A stretch of 64,000 nt of DNA from contig CALGIG010000010.1 of NCBI GenBank assembly GCA_937915865.1, positions 1 to 64,000 of the forward strand, written 5' to 3'. The stretch is from an uncultured Prolixibacteraceae bacterium (GTDB lineage: Bacteria; Bacteroidota; Bacteroidia; Bacteroidales; Prolixibacteraceae). A program made the position numbers and the translations under genes. Positions 7,796 to 15,870 of the stretch are shown here, piece after piece; positions within the stretch are counted from its first letter, which is position 1, and the number at the start of each line of letters is the position of its first letter. Under the pieces are notes generated by a model that was given only the letters and a program-made list of their open reading frames with translations, had not been told where the DNA came from and made no database searches.

Positions 7796-8314
7796 ATGAA
7801 ACGTATAAAATTAACAATAGGATTGCTTTTTGCTTTGCTTGTATGTTTGCCTGCAATGGCCCAGAGCAGGTTTACCGGACGAATGAAAGCCGAGGTTGTT
7901 ATACCAATATCGGTAACAGAGAGCGAACCTTTAAATTTTGGAAAGTTAACCAATAACAGCGAGGGAGGCCAGGTAATTCTTTCGCCTCGCAGTGAAAGGA
8001 TAAATATGGGTGGAGTAAGCGGTTTCAGTAACGATTATTTTGCCGCAGGCAGGTTTATTGTTACAGGCTCGCCCAATCACCTGGTAACAGTTACTTTACC
8101 GCAAGGCAAGCGAAAGTTGTATTCGAATACACCAGCACAGGAATTAATAGTTTCGGATTTTACCAGCGATCTTCCGGTTGGCGGGCAAATGATACCCGAA
8201 TCAAATGGCCGGCTCGATGTTGCTATTGGGGCTACATTGTATGTTGGTAGCTGGTCGTCGAGCCAGGCCGGGATATATTCAGGCACCTACGAGCTTGTTT
8301 TTACCTACAATTAG
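7796..8314 (+). CDS. DUF4402 secreted protein, putative pilin-like subunit 3
   Basis: This 172-aa protein has a signal peptide ending PAMAQ (residues 1-22). The mature sequence keeps AEVVIPISVTESEPLNFGKL, then RFIVTGSPNHLVTVTLP, then IGATLYVGSWSSSQAG and the ending GIYSGTYELVFTYN. It is more charged than subunits 1 and 2 (several Arg/Lys and Glu), so it may occupy a different position in an assembled structure. It lies 116 bp before the chaperone gene. The gap after it contains AATGCCGG (8316-8323) and its complement (8374-8381), a weak long-loop inverted repeat. Confidence 0.85.
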   Translation: MKRIKLTIGLLFALLVCLPAMAQSRFTGRMKAEVVIPISVTESEPLNFGKLTNNSEGGQVILSPRSERINMGGVSGFSNDYFAAGRFIVTGSPNHLVTVTLPQGKRKLYSNTPAQELIVSDFTSDLPVGGQMIPESNGRLDVAIGATLYVGSWSSSQAGIYSGTYELVFTYN

Positions 8315-8430
8315 TAATGCCGGCATATAACCAGATATTGTTACCCATATTATTTAAAGATAAAAACCCAAAACCGGCATTGCTTTCAATATAAGAACAT
8401 AAATGCCTAAAGGAAGTTAAAACTTGGAAT

Positions 8431-9264
8431 ATGATAAGAAAAATTATAAAAGCAGCAGTTGTTTTCGTTGTTGTTTTGTGCCTTCATTCAGAAGCATGGA
8501 GCCAGGGTAATTTATTGGTCACTCCAGTCCGAGTAGTATTTGAAAATTCGAAGCTAAAGGATGACCTGAATATAACCAATATAGGACAGGATTCAGCATC
8601 ATTTTTAGTGAGTTTTGTGCATTACCGGATGATGCCCGATGGTAGTTTCCAGGTTCTGGAAAAAGGGGATAGCCTTACATCTGCAGATAAATACCTGAGG
8701 CTGTTTCCGCGCAAAGTAAAACTGGGGCCCAACGAATCGCAAACATTGCGGCTGCAATGCCGGAAACCTGCCGGGATGAAAGAAGGTGAATACCGGACGC
8801 ATTTGTTTTTCAGGGCCGAAAAAGATGCCGCCCCGTTAGGACTGGATAAAAAAAAGATTGACAGTACACAAATGTCGGTCCGTATAACTGCCATATTTGG
8901 TATAAGTATCCCGGTCATTATCCGAAACGGTAATCTCAAAGCAGAAAATACTTTATCAGATATTCAGATGAAGGCAAAAACTGATAGTACATCTGTATTA
9001 TCATGTAAGATTAACAGGAAAGGAAACCGATCGAGTTATGGCAATATAAAGATTGATTTTAGTCCTGAAAATGGCCAGAAAACAGAACTGGCTTCTGCGA
9101 AAGGTATAGGTGTGTACCCTGAAATAACAAGTAGAGATTTTAGCATAATACTGCATTGGCCTGCCGGGTTAAAAAGCAGGTCGGGAAAGCTGCTTGTTCG
9201 CTATACACTTCCCGATGAAGAAGGAGGTGCGCTACTGGCCCAGACTGAGTATGTGATACATTGA
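8431..9264 (+). CDS. PapD-like periplasmic pilus chaperone
   Basis: This 277-aa protein has a signal peptide ending AWSQ (residues 1-25). The N-terminal Ig-like domain (about 28-150) shows the pilus-chaperone pattern: LLVTPVRVVFEN as strand A, LNITNIGQDSASFLVSF, YLRLFPRKVKLGPNESQTLRL (the F1/G1 region) and GEYRTHLFFRAE. The C-terminal part (about 155-277) is a second beta domain ending with a VRYTLPDEEGG strand. In classical chaperone-usher systems such proteins cap pilin subunits by donor-strand complementation in the periplasm. Four DUF4402 proteins and an usher-like porin surround it, which strongly suggests the same partnership. Length is slightly above that of typical PapD (about 220-240 aa). 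Confidence 0.8.
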   Translation: MIRKIIKAAVVFVVVLCLHSEAWSQGNLLVTPVRVVFENSKLKDDLNITNIGQDSASFLVSFVHYRMMPDGSFQVLEKGDSLTSADKYLRLFPRKVKLGPNESQTLRLQCRKPAGMKEGEYRTHLFFRAEKDAAPLGLDKKKIDSTQMSVRITAIFGISIPVIIRNGNLKAENTLSDIQMKAKTDSTSVLSCKINRKGNRSSYGNIKIDFSPENGQKTELASAKGIGVYPEITSRDFSIILHWPAGLKSRSGKLLVRYTLPDEEGGALLAQTEYVIH

Positions 9265-9358
9265 TGAATAACAACATTCGACGATAGTAAAGTTTATGTT
9301 TTTCCCGGGTGTTGGCCTAGGTTCGATAAAGTTGAAATAACCTTGATAAGATACTACT

Positions 9359-9868
9359 ATGAGAAAAATTTATATTGTAATAACATTGCTTTTTGCCTTT
9401 GCATACATGGGGTATTGTCAATCGCCGCCGCCGCCGCCACAACGAACTGCAACGGTAAGTGTTACCCAAATGCTGAATTTTGGCGCCTTAACCATTCAGT
9501 CAGGCTCGTCGGGAGGTACAGCAACAGTTGACTATAATGGGGTCCGCACAAAAAGCGGGTCGGTGGTTTTGTTAAGTATGGGCCCAACTACACAGCAAGC
9601 AATTTACGAATTTAAACTATGCCCCGGACGGATGGTTACGCTTACGTACCTGCCAACAGTTACTTTAACAGGTAATAAAGGCGGATCACTCGTTTTGCAC
9701 CTGGGAGACACCAGTCTGGGGCCAAGCGGTACAGTATTTTATTCGAACCAGGGTTGTGATGATATTCAGCACATCTCACAGGGTGGAACTATTGATGTAG
9801 GGGCCATGTCGTCAAATCCGGCAGGTACTTATACCGGTTCTTTTGTGATAACATTTGTACAGCAATAG
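9359..9868 (+). CDS. Divergent DUF4402 protein, putative specialised subunit 4
   Basis: This 169-aa protein has a signal peptide ending MGYCQ. The mature N-terminus begins with a proline run (SPPPPPQ), unlike the other three paralogs. The DUF4402 core is recognisable: ATVSVTQMLNFGALTIQ, a central YEFKLCPGRMVTLTYLP, and IDVGAMSSNPAGTYTGSFVITF. It ends VQQ instead of the Tyr-Asn end shared by its paralogs. Two mature cysteines (FKLCPG and NQGCDD) could form a disulfide. It is separated from the other three by the chaperone gene and lies 34 bp before the usher-like gene. A tip, base or adaptor subunit would fit; this is inference. Confidence 0.8.
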   Translation: MRKIYIVITLLFAFAYMGYCQSPPPPPQRTATVSVTQMLNFGALTIQSGSSGGTATVDYNGVRTKSGSVVLLSMGPTTQQAIYEFKLCPGRMVTLTYLPTVTLTGNKGGSLVLHLGDTSLGPSGTVFYSNQGCDDIQHISQGGTIDVGAMSSNPAGTYTGSFVITFVQQ

Positions 9869-9902
9869 GTAATTTATTGTGAAACTTTAATATTGAAAAG
9901 GT

Positions 9903-12900
9903 ATGCTGTCCAGCAATCATATATACAAAAAGTGGGGTCAAATTTGTTTGATTTTTGTCCTGATCCAGTTTATGAATTTGGGAAATATCAATGCCCAGAA
10001 CACAGATAATTCTGGAATTGAACAGTTTCCCGTTACCGTTTATTTTGAAAAAACAGGGGCTGGTGTTTTTAATGCACTGTATTCAGATAAGGGAAGTATA
10101 TACTTCCCTGTAGTTGAAATGCTTGATTATCTGAAGATAACAAGGACCTCCGGAACTGATGAACGAAGGATTAAAGGGTTTCTGTTAACTGAGAAGAACG
10201 GATATGACATTGATTATGAACGGCATCTGGCGATTGTTGGAGATAAGCAATATCAATTGGGTGCAGCTGATTTTATATACGATTCAGGGCAGCTGTATGT
10301 GAAAAAAGAAGCGTTGGAGAAGATTTTCGAGTTTAAAATTAAATTTGATTTTCGCAGTTTGTCGGCTAACATTGGGGCCAATTATGAATTCCCGATAACC
10401 CGCATAATGAAGTTGGAGAAAGCCAGGGAGAACCTGAGAAAGATACAAAATACTGAAACTTACGATTCAATTATCCCCCGTCAATATCATATTGCCAGGT
10501 TTGGAATGGTCGACTGGTCGGGCGCAGGGAACTGGATGTTTAAGAATACCAATGAAGTACGCTATGGCCTGGGTTTAGGGGCTGAGTTGCTTGGAGGAGA
10601 AACCAATTTGTGGTTAAACTACTCAGACCGTTATGGATTTAACCGAAACCAGCAGCGTTATTACTGGCGTTGGGTCGATAATAATTTTTCGGTTGCCCGT
10701 CAGGTTCAGGTTGGCCGTGTTTACAGTAAAAGCATAGCCTCATTATTATCGCCAATGGATGGTTTTGTAATTACAAATGCGCCATCGACAGTTCGTAAAG
10801 CGTTGGGCGATTATACAATATCTGACCATACTAATCCTGAATGGGTTGTTGAGCTTTATATAAATAATGTATTAACAAATTACACCAAAGCTGATGCTTC
10901 GGGTTTTTATTCGTTTAAGGTTCCGGTTGTTTATGGGACCAGCCATATAACCTTACGGTTTTATGGGCCGAATGGCGAAGAACGTTCAGAAGAAAAAGTA
11001 TTGAATATGCCGTTTAATTTTCTGCCCAAAGGGGAATTTGAATACCGGATTACCGGTGGAAGCCTTTTAGACAGCACCGATGCCAGATATGCACGGGCAG
11101 AAGTGAATTATGGATTGGTTCGTGGAATTACTATCGGAGGCGGCTACGAGTATTTATCATCAATAACCAATCATCCAGACATCCCATTTGCCACAATAAA
11201 TATACAACCATTCCCGAGGTTAATCCTTACCGGTGAATATGCCCACGGTGTAAGAACAAAAGGTACACTGAATTATAATCTTGGGTCGAGTACTTTAGAT
11301 GTCGATTATACACGGTATGTTCGGGACCAAACTGCTATTATTTATAATTACAGGGAAGAGCGTGTTGCCAATCTTTCCATTCCATTCTCGATGAAGAAAT
11401 TTTCTGGGTTTACCAGGGCCGGGGTTCGCCAAAATGTATTTGATCATTTTAGTTATACAACCGGCGAACTTATGTTTTCGGGGTATTTAGGCAAGTTTAA
11501 TGCGAATCTTGCCAACTATGCCAACTGGACAGATATGGGAACCTCAAACTATTATTCGAACCTTACCCTGGGTTTCCGTTTCTGGAAAAATAGCTCATTC
11601 CGTCCATCAGCTCAATATAATTATTCGCAAGATAAATTTATTTCATATAAAGTTGAATTGGAAAAGCAATTGTTTAAGAATGCTTACCTGTCAGCTGTTT
11701 ATGAAAATAATATAATTCAGAAATACAGTAGCGTAAACATTGCATTCAGATGGGAATTGTCGTTTATGTCAGGCTATTTGTCTTCCTATTTCAACAAGTC
11801 AGATCCGCAGCTTGCAGCAAGTGCCCGTGGAGGTTTAGGCTTTGGTAGCGGTAATAATTACGTGTATACCGACTCACATGAGATGGTTGGTCGTAGCGGT
11901 GTGTCGCTTATGGCTTATGTTGACGAAAACTTTAACGGGAAGAAAGACCCTAAAGAACATTTTATTACAAAGCTGGTAGTGCGCTGTAATGGAGGTAAGG
12001 TTGTTTATAATGATACTGATTCTATTACACGTGTCGTGGGGTTGGAACCTTTTATCGATTATGTGTTGCATCTCGACGATTCGCAATTTGAGAACATCAG
12101 CTGGAAATTCAGCAAAAAAGATATTAAGGTGCGTACTGATCCGAACCAGTTCAAGAAAATTATGGTTTCAGTTCAACCTATGGGAGAAGTTACAGGTATG
12201 GTTGTCGACGAGGAGTCTGGTAATGGGAAAGGCCGTATCTTGATTAATATATTCGACAAAAAGGGTCGTATTGTAGCCAACACCCAAACTGAAGGCGACG
12301 GTTACTTCTCTTACCTTGGTTTACGTCCGGGAAATTATAAGGTAGGAATAGACCAGGCCCAGTTGAAAGTTTTGGACTTACAAAGCGATCCAGTGCCAGT
12401 TACTATAGAAGAAAATATACAGGGCGACATCAAAGATGTTGGAAACATACTTCTACGTCATACTAACAGGACCGCATTGTCAGAAGTTAAAAAAGCAGAA
12501 GAGACTATTGCCCCTGCACCAAAACCGTCAACGGTAACCATGCCGGCAGTTAAAGAAAAACCGGCAGCACTGGTTCATGCTCCCGACTCGTTACTTAAGC
12601 TGATGGTTTTGTTTGATTTCAATAAATATGTAATTCGTTCGGAATATAAAGGTACGCTCGAAAAGCTTGCTCAATTGTTTAAAGAACATGATTGTTTGAA
12701 ACTTGAAATACAAGGCCATACTGATAGTATTGGGGGCGAAGATTATAACATGAAATTAAGCGAGCAACGAGCCAACTCAGTTATAGCAAGACTGTTGGAA
12801 CTTGGAGTTAACCGCTCGCAAATGAACCCTAAAGGATTTGGAAAACGTTTTGCAGTAGCAAGTAATTTAACAGAGGAAGGGCGTGCAAAAAACAGACATG

Positions 12901-13673
12901 TTATTTTTAAAGATGTTTCTGATATTAATTGTGTGAATATAGATAGTCTGTTGAATGTGATCAGTACTCAAACAGTTCCAGTAGAAAAACAGGAGCAGAT
13001 AGTAAAAAGTGATGGCTCAATGGAATGGCCTGATACGAAAAGCATTTATTCAGTGTTCTTCAGCAAGGGCCAATATACTCTCAATGATCAAAAAGATATG
13101 TTACTAGATGCCATAATCGAAGTTCTGAAAACGAATAGTAGTATTTCGCTTGAGGTATATGCTCATTCTGATTCGGATGGTGATTTGACAAATAGCAAGG
13201 TATTGGCTGGTCAGCGTTTAAAAGTGGTGACCGATTATCTGGTAAATAACGGAATTACTGGCGGACGGATAAACAAGTTAAAGTATGGTGAGGATAATAA
13301 TTTGATACACCATCCGAACCTGACTGGTAAATTGTTGTTGGGCAGGGTCGTGATGCGGTTTGTTAAAGATGGACGTGAGATAAATTTGGACAGCAAGGTA
13401 TTTACAGCTATGAAGAATACAGGTAAAATTGATACTAAACAATTCTACATTCGTAATATCAATGGAAAATTTGTAATTCAGGTTGGTGCCTTCCCAACCA
13501 AAACTCAGGCCATGAGTATTGCCGAAAAGTTATATAAGTTATTTCCGGATAATACAGTTGTTGAAGAGGAAGAGAATTACTATAAAGTCAGGGTAACAAG
13601 CCTGAATACTCATGCCGACGCCATTAAAGTTCAAACTTATATTCAGTCGACATCTGTATTAAATAACAAATAA
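9903..13673 (+). CDS. Usher-like outer-membrane protein fused to two OmpA-like domains and a SPOR domain
   Basis: This 1256-aa protein has a signal peptide ending NINAQ. Residues about 38-150 look like an usher N-terminal domain. About 190-650 are rich in alternating aromatic strands (YGLGLGAELLGGETNLWLNY and similar), as in a large beta-barrel. SGVSLMAYVDENFNGKKDP (about 664-682) resembles the region after the barrel in ushers. Residues 758-820 form a carboxypeptidase-regulatory-like beta-sandwich (GEVTGMVVDEESG to GNYKVGI). Residues about 897-1002 are an OmpA-like peptidoglycan-binding domain with QGHTDSIGGEDYN and SEQRANSV. Residues 1045-1152 are a second, more degenerate OmpA-like domain. 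Residues 1185-1256 are SPOR-like (FVIQVGAFPTKTQA). It is much longer than a classical usher (about 800-850 aa). A terminator follows. The usher assignment rests on pattern and context. Confidence 0.7.
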   Translation: MLSSNHIYKKWGQICLIFVLIQFMNLGNINAQNTDNSGIEQFPVTVYFEKTGAGVFNALYSDKGSIYFPVVEMLDYLKITRTSGTDERRIKGFLLTEKNGYDIDYERHLAIVGDKQYQLGAADFIYDSGQLYVKKEALEKIFEFKIKFDFRSLSANIGANYEFPITRIMKLEKARENLRKIQNTETYDSIIPRQYHIARFGMVDWSGAGNWMFKNTNEVRYGLGLGAELLGGETNLWLNYSDRYGFNRNQQRYYWRWVDNNFSVARQVQVGRVYSKSIASLLSPMDGFVITNAPSTVRKALGDYTISDHTNPEWVVELYINNVLTNYTKADASGFYSFKVPVVYGTSHITLRFYGPNGEERSEEKVLNMPFNFLPKGEFEYRITGGSLLDSTDARYARAEVNYGLVRGITIGGGYEYLSSITNHPDIPFATINIQPFPRLILTGEYAHGVRTKGTLNYNLGSSTLDVDYTRYVRDQTAIIYNYREERVANLSIPFSMKKFSGFTRAGVRQNVFDHFSYTTGELMFSGYLGKFNANLANYANWTDMGTSNYYSNLTLGFRFWKNSSFRPSAQYNYSQDKFISYKVELEKQLFKNAYLSAVYENNIIQKYSSVNIAFRWELSFMSGYLSSYFNKSDPQLAASARGGLGFGSGNNYVYTDSHEMVGRSGVSLMAYVDENFNGKKDPKEHFITKLVVRCNGGKVVYNDTDSITRVVGLEPFIDYVLHLDDSQFENISWKFSKKDIKVRTDPNQFKKIMVSVQPMGEVTGMVVDEESGNGKGRILINIFDKKGRIVANTQTEGDGYFSYLGLRPGNYKVGIDQAQLKVLDLQSDPVPVTIEENIQGDIKDVGNILLRHTNRTALSEVKKAEETIAPAPKPSTVTMPAVKEKPAALVHAPDSLLKLMVLFDFNKYVIRSEYKGTLEKLAQLFKEHDCLKLEIQGHTDSIGGEDYNMKLSEQRANSVIARLLELGVNRSQMNPKGFGKRFAVASNLTEEGRAKNRHVIFKDVSDINCVNIDSLLNVISTQTVPVEKQEQIVKSDGSMEWPDTKSIYSVFFSKGQYTLNDQKDMLLDAIIEVLKTNSSISLEVYAHSDSDGDLTNSKVLAGQRLKVVTDYLVNNGITGGRINKLKYGEDNNLIHHPNLTGKLLLGRVVMRFVKDGREINLDSKVFTAMKNTGKIDTKQFYIRNINGKFVIQVGAFPTKTQAMSIAEKLYKLFPDNTVVEEEENYYKVRVTSLNTHADAIKVQTYIQSTSVLNNK

Positions 13674-14140
13674 TTGGCTTCTTGTCTTTAATTTGAAAAC
13701 TCTGGCTATGATCACGTAAGCAGCCAGAGTTTTTGAATTTCACTCTCAATAAGTAATAAGAATAAAGTTATGTCGTACTTTGATTTGTTTTTTATATAGA
13801 CTCAACTTTGCGCATTGTTCAACTGAGCTAACGCCGAAGTATGCGACGTTTCCCTCTCTCTTAAAAAGAGAGGGGAGACGGTTGCATTCGAATATGAGGG
13901 TAGAGAATTTTAAAACATGCGACAATAAATTGTTTTTAGTACTTTAAAAGGATAATTACATTCCTGCCAGGAAGATATATTATCTATATATTCATAAAGT
14001 TTATAATATTTTGGTTTTAATTAAGTGATATTTTTTTGGCAAACAAAAGTCAATCTTTCCCATCAGTTATTCAGGGTAATTTTCGAATTTGCTAAAGTAT
14101 AAATGAAAATAACCTGACTACTATATTGGAAATTTTTATA
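13674..14140. other. Intergenic region, no gene seen
   Basis: It holds the terminator at 13696-13733 and an isolated CCCTCTCT/AGAGAGGGG hairpin at about 13851-13875 that belongs to the same style of repeat as the block at the window start. The remainder is very AT-rich. I see no supported coding frame. Confidence 0.6.
13696..13733 (+). terminator. Intrinsic terminator after the usher-like gene
   Basis: AAAACTCTGGCT (13696-13707) pairs with AGCCAGAGTTTT (13722-13733), with a T-rich end. It lies 23 bp after the stop codon and closes the DUF4402 locus. Confidence 0.75.
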
Positions 14141-14141
14141 T

Positions 14142-14298
14142 GAAATAGCCATTTCGCCTATGGCGAGGCCAATTTGAAATGAATTAACCAGCGGAAAATC
14201 CGCTAATCGACCAAATGGCTATATCGTTTTGTTGGATGCTTTAAAAGTTGATCATATTAATACGCAGATTTTACGACGTAAAACAAAAATTAATACAG
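14142..14298 (+). ncRNA. Structured leader element, copy A (three-way-junction-like)
   Basis: This 157-bp element ends exactly at the ATG of the small membrane protein. ATAGCCATTT (14145-14154) pairs with AAATGGCTAT (14213-14222) as an outer stem. Inside are two hairpins: CGCC/GGCG (14155-14158 with 14162-14165) and AGCGGA/TCCGCT (14190-14195 with 14199-14204). A conserved tail, AATACGCAGATT...GACG, precedes the ATG. Copy B at 42331-42488 has the same length, stems and tail before another gene. It could be a cis-regulatory RNA or a small mobile repeat; no named RNA family was recognised. Confidence 0.55.
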
Positions 14299-14559
14299 AT
14301 GAAAACATTATTATTGTTAATTGTTTGTTCAGTATCTTTTGTTGATGGCGGTATTCTTATATTCCTGGGATATAAATTCAAAAATATAAAGCCAAATTTT
14401 CAAGTTGAAAAAACGCTTGGAGGTGATTATGTCAGATTTTTAAGTTATGACGAAACTGAGCGTTTAAAAAAAAGTAAACTATATGGAGTCAGGTTATTCG
14501 TTTTAAGCCTGTTGTTTTTTGGATTTGGTGTTTTAACAATTTTCTTTGGTTTTTATTGA
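14299..14559 (+). CDS. Small membrane protein of unknown function
   Basis: I prefer the ATG at 14299 (MKTLLLLIVCSV), giving 86 aa, over an upstream ATG at 14248 that would lie inside the conserved leader element. Two hydrophobic segments are visible: residues about 2-25 (LLLLIVCSVSFVDGGILIFLGY) and about 63-84 (LFVLSLLFFGFGVLTIFFGF). A polar, charged loop of about 35 residues (FKNIKPNFQVEKTLGGDY onward) lies between them. No family is recognised. It stands alone between the DUF4402 locus and a receiver-domain gene. A membrane location is well supported; function is not known. Confidence 0.6.
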   Translation: MKTLLLLIVCSVSFVDGGILIFLGYKFKNIKPNFQVEKTLGGDYVRFLSYDETERLKKSKLYGVRLFVLSLLFFGFGVLTIFFGFY

Positions 14560-14854
14560 AAATCCGTAATTAATTTAGTTATTGCTAATAATTTATATGT
14601 TTTAGTATATATTCGGATCAAGAGTTGGATTTATAAACCCTAAGGGTTGTTGTTATTGTAGAAAATAATGAGCAAAGCGTACTAAAACCACGAGGTGGTA
14701 AAATTATTCTGTCACGCCTTTGATACTTTATTTTTTTCATCTTTAATCAGCTATAATCCTATTATGTCTTTGGTACTATTACTTTCCACTCTTAATTCCA
14801 ACGAGTTATATACAACTACTTAAATAGGATTAGATTTTAAATAGGTTGGTAAAT

Positions 14855-15223
14855 ATGAAAAGAATTTTGATTGTTGAGGATAATCTTGTTAACCAAAAGC
14901 TTTTTGGGTTAATTTTAAAGGAAAATTATATTGTTGATTTTGCAAATAATGGAGAAGAGTCCCTTTATTTACTTAGGCGGAAAGAGTTTGATTTGGTTTT
15001 AATGGATTATGCAATGCCTGTAATGGATGGAGCTAAAACAACATCAATCATTAGGAATACTGAAAGCAGGTTCAAAAATATTCCAATTATTATGATTACA
15101 ACAAATATTTTAGAGGAAGATAGGAGATATTGCTTAAAATGTGGAGTCAATGAATATTTGTTGAAACCAATATCACCTGAAAAATTACTATGCACAATCG
15201 AACGTTATTTTATTCTGCTGTAG
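14855..15223 (+). CDS. Stand-alone response-regulator receiver domain
   Basis: I choose the ATG at 14855 (MKRILIVEDN) over a TTG nine bases upstream. The 122-aa protein is a single REC domain with acidic pocket E8/D9, phosphoacceptor D51 (VLMDYAMPVMDG), T82/T83 and K104 (LLKP), so it should be phosphorylatable. There is no output domain, as in CheY-like or phosphorelay shuttle proteins. No histidine kinase is encoded nearby, so its partner must be elsewhere. Sequence detail (NxxNQKLF, IPIIMITT) is typical of receivers from hybrid kinases. Confidence 0.9.
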   Translation: MKRILIVEDNLVNQKLFGLILKENYIVDFANNGEESLYLLRRKEFDLVLMDYAMPVMDGAKTTSIIRNTESRFKNIPIIMITTNILEEDRRYCLKCGVNEYLLKPISPEKLLCTIERYFILL

Positions 15224-15300
15224 AATTTTAATTAATAATCAACTCATTCTTTGTTCTTATAATATTCTTCGTCAGTTAAAAATCCAACGAAATAGAATAT

Positions 15301-15855
15301 TTAGATGATATTTTTGATAATTCTGGCGGGAACCCCGCCAACAGCTGTGTTTGGTGGTACGTCTTTTGTAACCACGACTCCGGCTGCAACTACCGAATTT
15401 TCACCAATGGTAACACCAGGTAAAATAGTAGCACAGGCGCCAATCCAGGCATTTCGTTTAACCACCACGGGTTTAACCAACAATTGTTTTCTTTCCTCAG
15501 GTTTGAGAGGATGCCCTTCTGTTGTAATACAAACTTTTGGGCCGATCAGCACATCATCTTCAATTGTAATACCGCCCATGTCCAGAAAAGTACAATCGTG
15601 ATTGATAAACACATTTTTGCCGATCTGAGTAAATATCCCTAAGTTAATTTGAAAGGGTAAAAACAGTGTTGTGCTTGAGTCGATGGTTTGACCTGTTATC
15701 TCGCTTAGTTTAGCACGTACAACGGAACTATCGGCAGAAACATTAAGTTCTGCCAATAGCTTCATGGTACGCGACACTATTCCGATGATTTCTGAATATT
15801 GCGGATCATCAAAAGGTACTGATTCACCTGACTGTAATCGTTCGAACAGACTCAT
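15301..15855 (-). CDS. Hexapeptide-repeat O-acetyltransferase (maltose/galactoside acetyltransferase type)
   Basis: This 184-aa protein of the LacA/NodL/Maa group transfers an acetyl group from acetyl-CoA to a sugar hydroxyl. A helical N-terminal segment (1-60) is followed by a left-handed beta-helix with hexapeptide repeats from about 70 to 175. The catalytic His is seen in VFINHDCTFLDMGG, and TTEGHPL, WIGACATILPGVTIGENSVVAAGVVVTKDVPPNTAVGGVPARII is the family's C-terminal signature region. It lies 15 bp downstream of the alcohol dehydrogenase gene on the same strand, so the two are probably co-transcribed. The acceptor sugar cannot be read from sequence. Confidence 0.85.
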   Translation of the reverse strand: MSLFERLQSGESVPFDDPQYSEIIGIVSRTMKLLAELNVSADSSVVRAKLSEITGQTIDSSTTLFLPFQINLGIFTQIGKNVFINHDCTFLDMGGITIEDDVLIGPKVCITTEGHPLKPEERKQLLVKPVVVKRNAWIGACATILPGVTIGENSVVAAGVVVTKDVPPNTAVGGVPARIIKNII

Positions 15856-15870
15856 ACAGATTATAGATTT

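Noticed and set aside
6480..9868. The four DUF4402 genes as a tandem phase-variation cassette
   Set aside because: They are clearly diverged paralogs with no long identical DNA stretches or invertible flanks, so recombinational switching is not supported.
15261..15301. AATATTCT/AGAATATT hairpin between the receiver and acetyltransferase genes as a shared terminator
   Set aside because: The loop is about 25 bases, the stem is AT-only and there is no T-run, so it is too weak to call.
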